Positions 1-7,618 are shown, counted from the first letter of the stretch. The stretch is DNA of 64,000 nucleotides from Actinobacillus genomosp. 1 (GCF_029774175.1 NZ_CP103834.1:2039001-2103000); one strand, 5' to 3'. The notes: a model not told the origin generated them from the sequence alone. A program made the numbers and translations.

Positions 1-70
1 AAATTATTGTTTTAATAATTAATTTTAATCTGTCCGTCCAATCCAGCCCCCCAATTCGCTGAAACCCCCG

Positions 71-97
71 ATAGCACCCGTCTTTGACGGGTGCTAT
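71..97. terminator. Perfect 12-bp hairpin, probable terminator of a gene left of the window
   Basis: Perfect inverted repeat ATAGCACCCGTC / GACGGGTGCTAT with a 3-nt loop. Only a short T-poor tail follows, so termination is inferred. No gene lies between it and the left edge of the window. Confidence 0.5.
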
Positions 98-182
98 GTT
101 TGAATCCTACTGAAAGTTTGTATAAGCTCTCGTCATAGAGGAGCTCTATCATTTCTAGGAAGAGATAGCAGAGAATAAAAAA

Positions 183-240
183 ACAAGCGGTTAGATTCCT
201 CTATAATTTTGCAAAAAATTCGGGAAATTTAACCGCTTAT
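183..240. terminator. Inverted USS pair downstream of the DUF417 gene
   Basis: ACAAGCGGTTA on the left and TTTAACCGCTTA on the right form a long imperfect hairpin just beyond the stop of the leftward gene at 256. In Pasteurellaceae, uptake signal sequences are often arranged as inverted pairs at gene ends and can serve as terminators. Confidence 0.5.
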
Positions 241-255
241 CGTTTTATGGATATG

Positions 256-672
256 TTACGGAAACGCTCTATTTAAATCATGTTTTAACAGTACAATCGC
301 CCCGCCGATAAGTAAGAAATCCTTAAAGATAAAGCTATTAAATCCGATTTGTGCTAGTAGGCTAAGCGTGACTAAACCGGTGCCGATTAATCCTAACGCG
401 CCGATAATGCCGGCTTTAGGATAGAAAATACCGACAAATAAACCGATATAAGTGATACCTTCAATTACCCCCAGTAGGTAACTTGCGCCGTGAAAGCCGA
501 ACCAATCGTAGAGAAAATTAAGCCAAGTAGTAGAAATTAACGGTTTAAGTGCTTCCACCTCGAAATCAAACCATTTAAAAATCCCGAATGTGGCAAAGAC
601 GATAAAAATTGATAAACGCAGGATCAGAATATCTACTTCCGATGTTTTAAATTTAGTTAGCAAGTTTTGCAT
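256..672 (-). CDS. DUF417 (YkgB/RclC-type) inner-membrane protein
   Basis: A 138-residue protein made almost entirely of hydrophobic segments, with about four predicted membrane helices near residues 15-35, 62-82, 85-110 and 112-130. Composition, length and the segment RLSIFIVFATFGIFKWFDFE match the DUF417/YkgB family. E. coli RclC, a member, belongs to a reactive-chlorine response operon, but that role cannot be transferred from sequence alone. The start is set by AGGAGA about 4 nt before the ATG. It stands alone and is divergent from the next gene. A DoxX-like quinone-related protein is the alternative, since the folds look alike. Confidence 0.75.
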   Translation of the reverse strand: MQNLLTKFKTSEVDILILRLSIFIVFATFGIFKWFDFEVEALKPLISTTWLNFLYDWFGFHGASYLLGVIEGITYIGLFVGIFYPKAGIIGALGLIGTGLVTLSLLAQIGFNSFIFKDFLLIGGAIVLLKHDLNRAFP

Positions 673-766
673 AATGTCTCCTTATAAATAATTATGATAC
701 TTATAAGGGACGTAACAATAGGTAAGCTCTTACAAGGAAATATGGAAAGGAGAGCTTAAGCGGTAA

Positions 767-810
767 ACAAGCGGTTGAATTTGCAAGATTTTTCGTAATT
801 TCGACCGCTT
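767..810. repeat. Inverted USS pair in a divergent promoter region
   Basis: ACAAGCGGTTGAATTT and AATTTCGACCGCTT face each other across about 15 nt. It lies upstream of both flanking divergent genes, so it is not placed to terminate either of them. Confidence 0.6.
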
Positions 811-917
811 ATGTCCCGATTAGCCGAAAAGATTATTTTTTCTTCAGTTTTTCTTAAGATTTGGGGTATAGCCTAAGCACAATAGCAAATAATGCTATTG
901 AATCTGAGGAGGTTATT

Positions 918-1568
918 ATGAAAAACGTAAAACTTATGCCGATGTTAATGGCCGGTATCGTGACTTTTTCTTCTTTCAGCTGGGCAACGGTCGAAACACC
1001 TTTTCCCAATCGTTCAACAAATATAGCCGCTAAAACCACCGCATCCGTACTAAGCCAAACGGAAATTGACTCTTTACGTTATATGCGAGAAGAGGAAAAA
1101 TTAGCGCACGATATATATATCCATTTATACAACCGCTGGAAAACGCCGGTTTTCTTAAATATTGCCAATGCGGAGAAAATACATACTCAAGCGGTAGCGA
1201 ATTTATTGCATCAGTACCAAGTAACTGATTCGATCCCTAATGAAGCGGGTAAATTCAATCATCCCGAGTTACAAAAATTATATGACCAACTGACTCAGCA
1301 AGGTGAAAAGAGCCTCATGGAAGCGCTCAAAGTCGGTATGTTAATTGAATATTTGGATATTGCCGACTTGCAGAAAGCTCAACAAAGCGTAACACAAAAC
1401 GATATTAAAATGATTTATCAATTCTTAGAAAAAGGTTCGCGTAACCATCTACGTGGTTTTTATCGAAATTTACGTCAAATAGGCGGAGATTATCAGCCGC
1501 AATATATTACTTCAGCTTATTTTAATCAGATTGTATCAAGTAGAATGGAACGAGGGAGATCATTTTAA
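918..1568 (+). CDS. Secreted DUF2202 (ferritin-like) protein
   Basis: A 216-residue protein. The start at 918 is chosen over an in-frame upstream codon because GAGGAGG sits just before this ATG and a typical signal peptide follows (MKNVKLMPMLMAGIVTFSSF, cleavage after WA near residue 23), so the product is probably periplasmic. The mature part is helical and contains LRYMREEEKLAHDIYIHLY near residues 53-71 and EKIHTQAV further on. These Glu/His-rich helices are typical of the DUF2202 ferritin-like family, whose members may bind iron or other metals. Function is unknown. It is monocistronic and ends at a good hairpin terminator. No partner gene indicates its substrate. Confidence 0.75.
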   Translation: MKNVKLMPMLMAGIVTFSSFSWATVETPFPNRSTNIAAKTTASVLSQTEIDSLRYMREEEKLAHDIYIHLYNRWKTPVFLNIANAEKIHTQAVANLLHQYQVTDSIPNEAGKFNHPELQKLYDQLTQQGEKSLMEALKVGMLIEYLDIADLQKAQQSVTQNDIKMIYQFLEKGSRNHLRGFYRNLRQIGGDYQPQYITSAYFNQIVSSRMERGRSF

Positions 1569-1585
1569 TCTATAAATCAGAAAGA

Positions 1586-1618
1586 AAGGCTGAATCAAAA
1601 TAAGGTTCAGCCTTTTCT
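1586..1618 (+). terminator. Rho-independent terminator of the DUF2202 gene
   Basis: AAGGCTGAA and TTCAGCCTT form a 9-bp stem with an 11-nt loop, followed by TTTT. It begins 18 nt after the stop codon. Confidence 0.8.
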
Positions 1619-1747
1619 ATTTTAATCGAAAATTCAAGTTGTCATTAATCTTTCTTAGGGAGTAAGGCTAAATCAATTAAGATAGATATAAGTACAAATA
1701 AAACTCCTCATCAAGTGAGTTCACCATAGGGGATAAATCCTTTTATA

Positions 1748-2527
1748 CTACATACAACTATCTATCTTAAAAAAATATTGTTGATTATATTTTAGTACAT
1801 AAGATGCTTTGTCTTCCGAAAATAAAGGATAAACTTTAATCTGATCGTCTTCTCGTGAAGATAAGTTATTCTCTAGATATATACTTCCTTTAACATCTGC
1901 AAAGTTTCTACAAATATAAATTCCTTTGCTTGTTTCATTATCAAAGTATTGGTATTCATATAAGTAATGTTTTATTACTTTAACAATATTATCTGGATTC
2001 TCATATTTTTTTACTACGAGCAAGGTGGATATAAATATAGAAATAAATGATAAAATTAAACTAACTGTTATAATGGGTTTTCTATATTTTTGACCTTCTT
2101 TTTGAATAATACTGGCTTGTAGGAAAAATAGGATAAGTATTGATATTATTATATATAATAAAAAGGAAATGTTTATTAATATTATAGTTGTTAGTAGTAT
2201 GATTGTATTAGATAAGAACCCATTACTAATGAATAGAGTGTTCTTTATTCCTGTTATTTCGAAGTAATTTATATAAAGCAGGCCTATAAGATAATTATAG
2301 TATAAGGTAAATAATGTAACGACAATGGATGATGTTATAATGGAATATAATTTCTTTATGCTTTTTATTTGTTTTTTATCTAAAAATAAATCGTATAAAA
2401 TATAGCATAGTGCAAATAGGTTTAGTATTAACCATAATGCAGCATCAAAATAAAATTCTTGTTTTTGAGAGTTATTGAATAAAAGTAAAAAAACAAATTG
2501 AACTAATAAAATATAAAAGTATTTCAT
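1748..2527 (-). CDS. Unrecognised AT-rich multi-pass membrane protein
   Basis: 259 residues, family not recognised. The first two thirds hold about six hydrophobic segments (near residues 2-17, 30-47, 65-82, 84-100, 105-133 and 150-170). The last 85 residues are polar, with two cysteines (ICRNF and the C-terminal DSCM), and could be a periplasmic domain. The start at 2527 is preferred to an ATG 36 nt upstream because GAGAG precedes it and the upstream codons overlap a USS repeat. Base composition is far more AT-rich than the neighbours, with many Ile/Leu/Tyr/Asn codons ending in A or T, suggesting acquired DNA. It may be an immunity- or effector-like protein, but nothing in sight supports that. 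Confidence 0.6.
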   Translation of the reverse strand: MKYFYILLVQFVFLLLFNNSQKQEFYFDAALWLILNLFALCYILYDLFLDKKQIKSIKKLYSIITSSIVVTLFTLYYNYLIGLLYINYFEITGIKNTLFISNGFLSNTIILLTTIILINISFLLYIIISILILFFLQASIIQKEGQKYRKPIITVSLILSFISIFISTLLVVKKYENPDNIVKVIKHYLYEYQYFDNETSKGIYICRNFADVKGSIYLENNLSSREDDQIKVYPLFSEDKASYVLKYNQQYFFKIDSCM

Positions 2528-2544
2528 TTTCTCTCGTATATTAA

Positions 2545-2589
2545 AAGCGGTCAAAGTTCGCAAAAAATCCGCAAATTTTGACCGCTTGT
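2545..2589 (-). terminator. Inverted USS hairpin ending the hslVU unit
   Basis: AAGCGGTCAAA and TTTGACCGCTT form an 11-bp perfect stem, with a full USS core ACCGCTTGT at 2581-2589, directly downstream of hslU on the minus strand. Confidence 0.65.
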
Positions 2590-2599
2590 TATCCGTTAA

Positions 2600-3922
2600 T
2601 TAAAGAATAAAACGACTTAAATCTTCATTCTCTACTACGTCATTTAACGCATCTTGTACGTATTTCTCATCGATGACGATTTTCTCGCCTGAGCGTTCGC
2701 TTGCATCGAAGGAAATGCCGTCCATCAGGCGTTCTAATACGGTATGTAAGCGACGAGCACCGATATTTTCGGTTTTTTCGTTTACACGGAATGCCGATTC
2801 GGCGATTTTACTGATACCGTCTTTAGTGAATTCAATTTCCACACCTTCGGTTTTCATTAGCTCACGATATTGTAGCGTTAATGAAGCGTTAGGTTCGGTA
2901 AGGATACGTTCGAAATCTTCTTTGGTCAGTGATTTTAATTCGACGCGAATCGGTAAACGACCTTGTAATTCCGGTAATAAATCTGACGGGCGAGCCACTT
3001 GGAATGCACCTGAACAGATAAATAAAATATGGTCGGTTTTTACCATACCGTGTTTGGTATTGACCGTAGAACCTTCGATAATCGGCAGTAAATCACGTTG
3101 TACACCTTCACGAGAAACATCGCCGCCCGAATGTTCGCCTTTTTTACAGATTTTGTCGATCTCATCAATAAATACGATACCGTGTTGCTCAACCGCTTCA
3201 ATCGCTTGTTGTTTCAACTCTTCCGGATTCACCAGTTTTGCTGCTTCCTCGTCCACCATCACTTTTAACGCATCTTTGATTTTCATTTTGCGTTTTTTGG
3301 TTTTGTTCGGCGACATACCTTCAAATAACGATTGAAGTTGCGAAGTCATTTCTTCCATACCCGGCGGCGTCATAATTTCTACGCTCACTTGTGCCGCTAC
3401 ATCGATTTCGATTTCTTTGTCATCAAGCTGACCTTCGCGCAATTTTTTGCGGAACACTTGGCGGGTTGAGCTGTTATCGCTTTCTTGTACGTTACCCCAT
3501 TGATCTTTTGCCGGCGGCAATAACACATCTAAAATACGATCTTCCGCCGCATCTTGCGCACGCATACGGTTTTTCTCGACCGCTTGTGATTTAACTAATT
3601 TCACTGCAACATCAGTCAGATCTTTGATAATTGAATCGACTTCTTTACCCACGTAACCCACTTCAGTGAATTTAGTCGCTTCAACTTTGATAAAAGGTGC
3701 ATTAGCTAATTTTGCCAAGCGGCGTGCAATTTCAGTTTTACCCACACCGGTCGGACCGATCATCAGAATGTTTTTCGGGGTAACTTCTTGACGGAGATCT
3801 TCCGGTAATTGCATTCTTCTCCAACGGTTACGTAGCGCAATTGCCACCGCACGTTTTGCTTCGTTTTGTCCGATAATATGCGCGTCTAATTCCGACACAA
3901 TTTCACGAGGGGTCATTGACAT
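2600..3922 (-). CDS. hslU: HslU, ATPase subunit of the HslUV (ClpYQ) protease
   Basis: The 440-residue AAA+ unfoldase feeds substrates into the HslV peptidase in the cytosol and takes part in heat-shock protein turnover. Visible motifs are the N-terminal [19 protein letters not shown], Walker [10 protein letters not shown] near residue 57, the charged I-domain in the middle, Walker [11 protein letters not shown] near 250, and the sensor-2 region [13 protein letters not shown]. The C-terminal EDLSRFIL is the tail that inserts into HslV. Length matches the family (E. coli 443). It lies downstream of hslV in the same direction but separated by an unusual 145-bp palindromic spacer. The USS hairpin after its stop should end the transcript. 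Confidence 0.97.
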   Translation of the reverse strand: MSMTPREIVSELDAHIIGQNEAKRAVAIALRNRWRRMQLPEDLRQEVTPKNILMIGPTGVGKTEIARRLAKLANAPFIKVEATKFTEVGYVGKEVDSIIKDLTDVAVKLVKSQAVEKNRMRAQDAAEDRILDVLLPPAKDQWGNVQESDNSSTRQVFRKKLREGQLDDKEIEIDVAAQVSVEIMTPPGMEEMTSQLQSLFEGMSPNKTKKRKMKIKDALKVMVDEEAAKLVNPEELKQQAIEAVEQHGIVFIDEIDKICKKGEHSGGDVSREGVQRDLLPIIEGSTVNTKHGMVKTDHILFICSGAFQVARPSDLLPELQGRLPIRVELKSLTKEDFERILTEPNASLTLQYRELMKTEGVEIEFTKDGISKIAESAFRVNEKTENIGARRLHTVLERLMDGISFDASERSGEKIVIDEKYVQDALNDVVENEDLSRFIL

Positions 3923-3944
3923 ATTTTTTGTTCCTTCTAAATAA

Positions 3945-4060
3945 CTCCCCTCTTTAGCAAAGAGGGGCAGGGGGAGATTTGGCAGAATAGCATTACGCTC
4001 ATGTGAAAATCTGACCCTGTCATCAAATCTCCCCTAACCCCTCTTTTCTAAAGAGGGGGA
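3945..4060. repeat. Nested palindromic repeat between hslV and hslU
   Basis: The left arm (about 3945-3981) and right arm (about 4024-4060) are near-perfect reverse complements. Each arm itself contains a hairpin of the type CCCCTCTTT...AAAGAGGGG next to a CTCCCC-AAATC tract, giving a palindrome inside a palindrome of about 116 bp. A related half-element ends glyS (59557-59590) and a shorter one ends ffh (11148-11172), so it looks like a dispersed non-coding repeat family. Confidence 0.75.
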
Positions 4061-4067
4061 CATTTTT

Positions 4068-4589
4068 TTAAACTTCTTCGATTACGTGATTATGATTTGA
4101 GTAAATATCAATATCACCGGCGATTTTTAATGCTTCCGCCACGATTTCTTTTGCGGATAAATTGTTTTCAGTGCGAAGTAGTGCAAGTGCCGCAGCTTTG
4201 GCGTAGTTACCGCCGGAGCCGATGGCTAACACGTCTTGTTCCGGTTCAATCACATCACCAGAGCCCGAAACAAGTAAAAATTCGCTTTCGTTCGCCACAA
4301 TCATCATCGCTTCTAATTTGCGAAGCGAACGTTCGGTACGCCATTCTTTTGCCAGTTCCACCGCAGATTTGATTAAGTGACCTTGGTGCAACTCCAATTT
4401 TTTCTCGAATAAATCACGTAAGATAAACGCATCGGCGGTTGAGCCTGCAAAACCGGTGACCACTTTATCTTTATACATGCGGCGCACTTTGCGTACCGTG
4501 CCTTTTTCTACACAATTACCAAGTGTTGCCTGTCCGTCGCCACCGATAGCGACTTTGCCGTCTTTGCGAACACATACGATCGTTGTCAT
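4068..4589 (-). CDS. hslV: HslV, peptidase subunit of the HslUV protease
   Basis: The 173-residue proteasome-like threonine peptidase forms the proteolytic core of HslUV in the cytosol. The protein starts [20 protein letters not shown]. Removing Met1 exposes the catalytic Thr, and GDGQATLGN is the family signature. The [14 protein letters not shown] segment and the full length (E. coli 176) also fit. The start follows AAGGACAAGG closely. A sigma-32-type promoter lies just upstream, consistent with heat-shock induction of hslVU. hslU follows after a repeat element instead of the usual short spacer. Confidence 0.97.
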   Translation of the reverse strand: MTTIVCVRKDGKVAIGGDGQATLGNCVEKGTVRKVRRMYKDKVVTGFAGSTADAFILRDLFEKKLELHQGHLIKSAVELAKEWRTERSLRKLEAMMIVANESEFLLVSGSGDVIEPEQDVLAIGSGGNYAKAAALALLRTENNLSAKEIVAEALKIAGDIDIYSNHNHVIEEV

Positions 4590-4630
4590 ATTAAATCCTT
4601 GTCCTTTCTTTTAGGGAAAACTGTGGTGTT

Positions 4631-4658
4631 AAATGGGGGAAAATTTGTCTTTTTCAAG
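4631..4658 (-). promoter_or_regulatory. Sigma-32 heat-shock promoter for hslVU
   Basis: Reading on the minus strand, CTTGAAA is followed by 13 nt and then CCCCATTT, an almost exact match to the enterobacterial sigma-32 consensus (CTTGAAA, 11-16 nt, CCCCATnT). It ends about 40 nt before the hslV start codon. Confidence 0.85.
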
Positions 4659-4667
4659 GACAAGCGG

Positions 4668-5381
4668 TCAGATTTCACAAGAAAATTGCAAATTCATCGC
4701 CACCGGCTTACCTTGTGCTAATTCGATTTGAGCCTTATAGGCTAATACTTTTACTCCGGCGTTTTTCGCTTGTTCAAATAAGGCGGCATATTGCGGATCA
4801 ATCTGTTTTGCCACGGCAAAACGTTGGATACCGGTGTGTAAAATCGCAAAAAATATGACCGCTTTTTGCCCCGATTCGGCAATCGCAGCCAATTCTCGTA
4901 GGTGTTTTTGCCCACGTTCCGTTTTGGCATCGGGGAACATCCCCAAACCGTTTTCAGTAAGTAAGGTAGTGGATTTTACTTCCACAAAACAGTCGGGCTG
5001 ATTGTCCGCTTTGAGCAGAAAATCAATGCGGCTGTTTTCCGTGCCGTATTTTTGTTCGGGCAAGATAGTTTGGTAATCGGTAAGTTCGGCAATCCACTGT
5101 TTTTCTAATGCTTCTTGCACGAGCTGATTGGCTCGTTGGGTATTCACACAAATAAAATCGCCCGTTTGGGTTTGAGTTAGTTCCCAAGTGTGGGCATATT
5201 TGCGTTTCGGATTATCGGAGGTGGAAAACCAAACGGTATCGCCGGCGGTAGCACAGCCGGTCATTGCGCCGGTATTCGGACAATGGAGAGTAATTTGTTC
5301 ACCGTTGGGTAGCAGAATATCGGCTAAAAAACGTTTATAGCGTTTGATCAATATACCGCAAGAAAGAGAAGGAAATTGCAT
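4668..5381 (-). CDS. sfsA: SfsA, DNA-binding/sugar fermentation stimulation family protein
   Basis: 237 residues, length as in E. coli SfsA (234). Conserved segments are [15 protein letters not shown] near residues 12-26, [20 protein letters not shown] near 33-52, YAHTWELTQ, and the nuclease-like block ENSRIDFLL...[10 protein letters not shown] near 115-140, whose Asp/Glu-x-Lys pattern resembles restriction-type nuclease active sites. Its true role is unsettled; E. coli SfsA was linked to maltose gene expression. The start at 5381 is chosen by alignment to the family N-terminus. An upstream in-frame ATG would translate a terminator hairpin. A USS core overlaps its stop codon. Confidence 0.93.
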   Translation of the reverse strand: MQFPSLSCGILIKRYKRFLADILLPNGEQITLHCPNTGAMTGCATAGDTVWFSTSDNPKRKYAHTWELTQTQTGDFICVNTQRANQLVQEALEKQWIAELTDYQTILPEQKYGTENSRIDFLLKADNQPDCFVEVKSTTLLTENGLGMFPDAKTERGQKHLRELAAIAESGQKAVIFFAILHTGIQRFAVAKQIDPQYAALFEQAKNAGVKVLAYKAQIELAQGKPVAMNLQFSCEI

Positions 5382-5393
5382 AATAGTCTTTGA

Positions 5394-5422
5394 TTTATAA
5401 AGAAAAAAACCGCTTTTTGCAA
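5394..5422 (-). promoter_or_regulatory. Sigma-70 promoter of sfsA, embedded in a terminator
   Basis: On the minus strand TTGCAA, 17 nt, TATAAA. The -35 box uses the loop and 3' arm of the hairpin at 5407-5430. The predicted start point is about 6 nt before the sfsA ATG, so the mRNA would be nearly leaderless and have no Shine-Dalgarno sequence. Confidence 0.5.
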
Positions 5423-5434
5423 AGCGGTTTTTGT
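5403..5434. terminator. Bidirectional rho-independent terminator upstream of sfsA
   Basis: AAACCGCTTT and AAAGCGGTTT form a perfect 10-bp stem with a TTGC loop. It is flanked by seven A on the left and five T on the right, so it can terminate transcription from either side. On the minus strand it would end a transcript started at the 5653-5681 promoter. Confidence 0.75.
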
Positions 5435-5453
5435 GCAAACTGATTAACGGTTG

Positions 5454-5493
5454 GTCAGGTTGTTATTACCTGACTGGCGGGTCAGGTAATAAC
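5454..5493 (+). promoter_or_regulatory. Alternative stem-loops in the leader of the 21-residue ORF
   Basis: GTTATTACCTGAC (5462-5474) pairs perfectly over 13 bp with GTCAGGTAATAAC (5481-5493). The same ACCTGAC can instead pair with GTCAGGT at 5454-5460. The two folds exclude each other. They lie 48 nt upstream of the small ORF start, in its presumed untranslated leader. Confidence 0.6.
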
Positions 5494-5541
5494 TTAATCT
5501 CGATCAGCTTTGTTTAACAATCTGATAAAGGAGAACGAGAA

Positions 5542-5607
5542 ATGAAAGCATTTTGGCTTATCATTATCTTTTTAGTGTTATTACTTGTTTGCTCACCAGC
5601 GCAGTAA
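5542..5607 (+). CDS. 21-residue hydrophobic peptide, candidate type I toxin
   Basis: An ATG with an excellent ribosome binding site (AAAGGAGAACG about 5 nt before it) opens 21 codons ending in TAA. The peptide starts MKAFWLIIIFLVLLLV and ends CSPAQ: a charged N-terminus, one membrane-spanning stretch and a short polar tail. This resembles Ibs-type toxins of E. coli (18-19 residues, Met-Lys then Ile/Leu/Val) in size and layout, not by close identity. It lies between a strong leader hairpin and a hairpin terminator, with a good antisense promoter just past its 3' end. A lipoprotein is unlikely because residue -1 to the Cys is Val. A leader peptide is possible, but no gene follows in the same direction for 570 bp. 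Confidence 0.55.
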   Translation: MKAFWLIIIFLVLLLVCSPAQ

Positions 5608-5623
5608 TAACCTAAACCAACTA

Positions 5624-5651
5624 CACGGCAGGCATTTGCTTGCCGTGTTCT
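5624..5651 (+). terminator. Terminator after the 21-residue ORF
   Basis: CACGGCAGG and CTTGCCGTG pair with one G-U, with a 6-nt loop, followed by TTCTT. It starts 17 nt past the small ORF stop. Confidence 0.65.
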
Positions 5652-5652
5652 T

Positions 5653-5681
5653 ACTATAAGCCGAGTTGCTTAAATTTTCAA
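5653..5681 (-). promoter_or_regulatory. Sigma-70-like promoter antisense to the 21-residue ORF
   Basis: On the minus strand TTGAAA, exactly 17 nt, TATAGT (five of six matches in each hexamer). It begins right after the stop of the VOC gene and points into the small ORF. Confidence 0.6.
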
Positions 5682-5684
5682 CCC

Positions 5685-6077
5685 TTAAATTTCATAAAAC
5701 TCTAACGGTAAACCGTCCGGATCTTTAAAGAAAGTGAAGCGTTTACCGGTTAAATCATCAATTCGAATCGGTTCACATTCCACCGCATTTTTTGCTAAAA
5801 ATTCGACCGCTTGTTGCACGTCTTTCACACGAAACGCTAAATGACGCAAGCCGCAGGCTTCCGGGCTATTTGGGCGTTGCGGCGGATTCGGAAAACTAAA
5901 TAATTCAATTTGCGAACCGTCGGCAAAACGCAGATCGAGCTTATAGCTTTCACGTGCCGCACGGTAGGTTTCTTCAATAATTTCCGCACCGAGAATTTGC
6001 GTATAAAAGTGTTTAGATTTTGTGTAATCAGCGGCAATAATTGCCACGTGATGGAAGCCGAGAATCGGGGTTGGCAT
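5685..6077 (-). CDS. VOC/glyoxalase-family protein (YaeR-like)
   Basis: 130 residues forming one vicinal-oxygen-chelate domain. It begins with GFHHVAIIAADYTKSKHFYT, carries the mid-domain LDLRFADGSQIELFSFP and LRHLAFRVKD, and ends with FKDPDGLPLEFYEI. Metal-ligand positions typical of the fold are visible: His in FHHVAI, His in LRHLAF and Glu in LEFYE. Length and sequence pattern match E. coli YaeR (129 residues), a glyoxalase-like protein without a proven substrate, rather than GloA. The start has a ribosome binding site AAGGAAAA. It is monocistronic, between mutY (divergent) and the small peptide locus. A USS core overlaps codons near 5808. Confidence 0.85.
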   Translation of the reverse strand: MPTPILGFHHVAIIAADYTKSKHFYTQILGAEIIEETYRAARESYKLDLRFADGSQIELFSFPNPPQRPNSPEACGLRHLAFRVKDVQQAVEFLAKNAVECEPIRIDDLTGKRFTFFKDPDGLPLEFYEI

Positions 6078-6176
6078 AATTTTTCCTTATAAAAGTTTTG
6101 CAAAAAAACTGTTAAATACGACCGCTTAGGTTATGATGCACGGTCTGATTACACTTTCTATTTTAAAAGGTTTCGA

Positions 6177-7322
6177 GTGAAAACAAAATCGCAGTTTCCG
6201 CCGGCTCAATCCGATCCGGCTCAGCCGTTCGCCAAAGCGGTATTAGCTTGGTTCGCACAGTATGGGCGGAAACATTTACCTTGGCAACAAAATAAAACTT
6301 TATATGGGGTTTGGTTGTCGGAAGTGATGTTACAACAAACGCAAGTCGCAACCGTTATTCCGTATTTCGAGCGTTTTATCGAACGTTTTCCGACGGTAAC
6401 GGAGTTAGCCGATGCGCATATTGATGAAGTGTTGCATTTGTGGACGGGCTTAGGTTATTACGCACGCGCCAGAAATTTGCATAAGGCGGCACAGCAAATT
6501 CGTGATCAATTTAATGGTGAGTTCCCAACCGATTTTGATGATGTTTTGGCACTTTCCGGCGTAGGGCGCAGTACGGCAGGGGCGATTTTATCGTCCGTGT
6601 TAAATGCACCGCATCCGATTTTAGACGGCAATGTAAAACGGGTGCTTTCCCGTGCGTTTGCGGTGGAAGGCTGGAGCGGTGAAAAGAGTGTAGAACATAA
6701 ATTGTGGCAATTAACTGCAAGCGTTACGCCGAATAGCCAAGTTGCCGATTTTAATCAGGCGATGATGGATCTCGGTGCAATGGTCTGTACCCGCAGCAAA
6801 CCGAAATGCTCGTTATGTCCGTTAGCGAATTTATGCGAAGCGAATCGGTTTGAAGCATGGGATAAATTTCCGGTAAAAAAACCGAAGAAAATTTTGCCCG
6901 AACGTCAGGCGTATTTTTTGATTATCAAAGAGGGTAACAAGATTTTATTGGAACAGCGTGAAGCCAAAGGGCTTTGGGGCGGGCTATACGTATTTCCGCA
7001 GTTTGAAGATTTGGATACGCTTAAGCGGTCGCTTGCTGAACAGAATTTGCAAATATCTCAGCAATTAATCGCATTTCGCCACACATTCAGCCACTTTCAT
7101 TTGGATATTACCCCGATTTTGGTAGAGCTGGATTTGCAAAAAAATGCACAAAATCAACCGCTTGTCGTACAAGAAAATTGCGGAAATTATCGCCTTTCGG
7201 TATCTTCAACCGCTAATTATTGGTATGATTTACAATTACCGAGCGAAATAGGTTTGGCAACGCCCGTAAAACGTATTTTGGACGAACTCAGTTTAACGCT
7301 AACTAGCACTAATAAGGAATAA
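6177..7322 (+). CDS. mutY: MutY, A/G-specific adenine DNA glycosylase
   Basis: 381 residues, starting with GTG. It removes adenine mispaired with 8-oxoguanine. The N-terminal HhH-GPD domain shows the catalytic Glu (E49 in SEVMLQQTQ), helix-hairpin-helix [14 protein letters not shown] near 126-139 and Asp150 in LDGNVKRVL. The [4Fe-4S] ligands C204, C211, C214 and C220 follow in C-x6-C-x2-C-x5-C order. The C-terminal third (from about residue 235) is the NUDIX-like 8-oxoG recognition domain. It heads the mutY-yggX-mltC cluster, with 3 bp before yggX. This cluster order is conserved in gamma-proteobacteria. Confidence 0.97.
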   Translation: MKTKSQFPPAQSDPAQPFAKAVLAWFAQYGRKHLPWQQNKTLYGVWLSEVMLQQTQVATVIPYFERFIERFPTVTELADAHIDEVLHLWTGLGYYARARNLHKAAQQIRDQFNGEFPTDFDDVLALSGVGRSTAGAILSSVLNAPHPILDGNVKRVLSRAFAVEGWSGEKSVEHKLWQLTASVTPNSQVADFNQAMMDLGAMVCTRSKPKCSLCPLANLCEANRFEAWDKFPVKKPKKILPERQAYFLIIKEGNKILLEQREAKGLWGGLYVFPQFEDLDTLKRSLAEQNLQISQQLIAFRHTFSHFHLDITPILVELDLQKNAQNQPLVVQENCGNYRLSVSSTANYWYDLQLPSEIGLATPVKRILDELSLTLTSTNKE

Positions 7323-7325
7323 AAA

Positions 7326-7601
7326 ATGGCTCGTACTGTATTTTGTGAATATTTAAAGCAAGAAGCCGAAGGCTTAGATTTTCAATTATATCCCGGCGAA
7401 TTGGGTAAGCGTATTTTTGATTCTATTAGTAAACAAGCGTGGTCGGAATGGATCAAAAAACAAACGATGCTCGTGAACGAGAAAAAATTAAGTATGATGA
7501 ATGCTGAACACCGTAAATTGCTTGAAACGGAAATGGTGAATTTTTTGTTTGAAGGTAAAGAGGTTCAGATTGAAGGTTATGTTCCTGTCGAACAGAAGTA
7601 A
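7326..7601 (+). CDS. yggX: YggX, Fe(2+)-trafficking protein
   Basis: 91 residues, complete. The family signature is visible: MARTVFC with the conserved Cys7, then [20 protein letters not shown] and [17 protein letters not shown]. YggX is a small cytosolic protein linked to protecting Fe-S clusters from oxidation and to iron handling. Its position directly after mutY, which carries an Fe-S cluster, and before mltC is the usual one. It begins 3 bp after the mutY stop and has AAGGAAT overlapping the end of mutY as its ribosome binding site. Confidence 0.96.
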
Positions 7602-7618
7602 CAAGGTATTAATTTCTA

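Larger units (their letters stand above)
5407..5646 (-). ncRNA. Candidate antisense RNA across the 21-residue ORF
   Basis: Inferred from the minus-strand promoter at 5653-5681 (start point about 5646) and the U-tailed terminator at 5403-5430. The RNA of about 240 nt would be fully complementary to the small hydrophobic ORF at 5542-5607 and its leader. Transcription has not been shown. The alternative is that this promoter simply adds to sfsA expression, but the terminator stands between them. Confidence 0.35.

Noticed and set aside
2673..3335. 220-codon open frame opposite hslU
   Set aside because: Complementary-strand shadow of a conserved gene: no ribosome binding site, serine-rich low-complexity translation, no family resemblance.
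5542..5607. The 21-residue peptide considered as an entericidin-like lipoprotein or leader peptide
   Set aside because: The residue before the Cys is Val, unsuitable for a lipobox, and no downstream gene on the same strand lies within 570 bp, so leader-peptide attenuation is unlikely.
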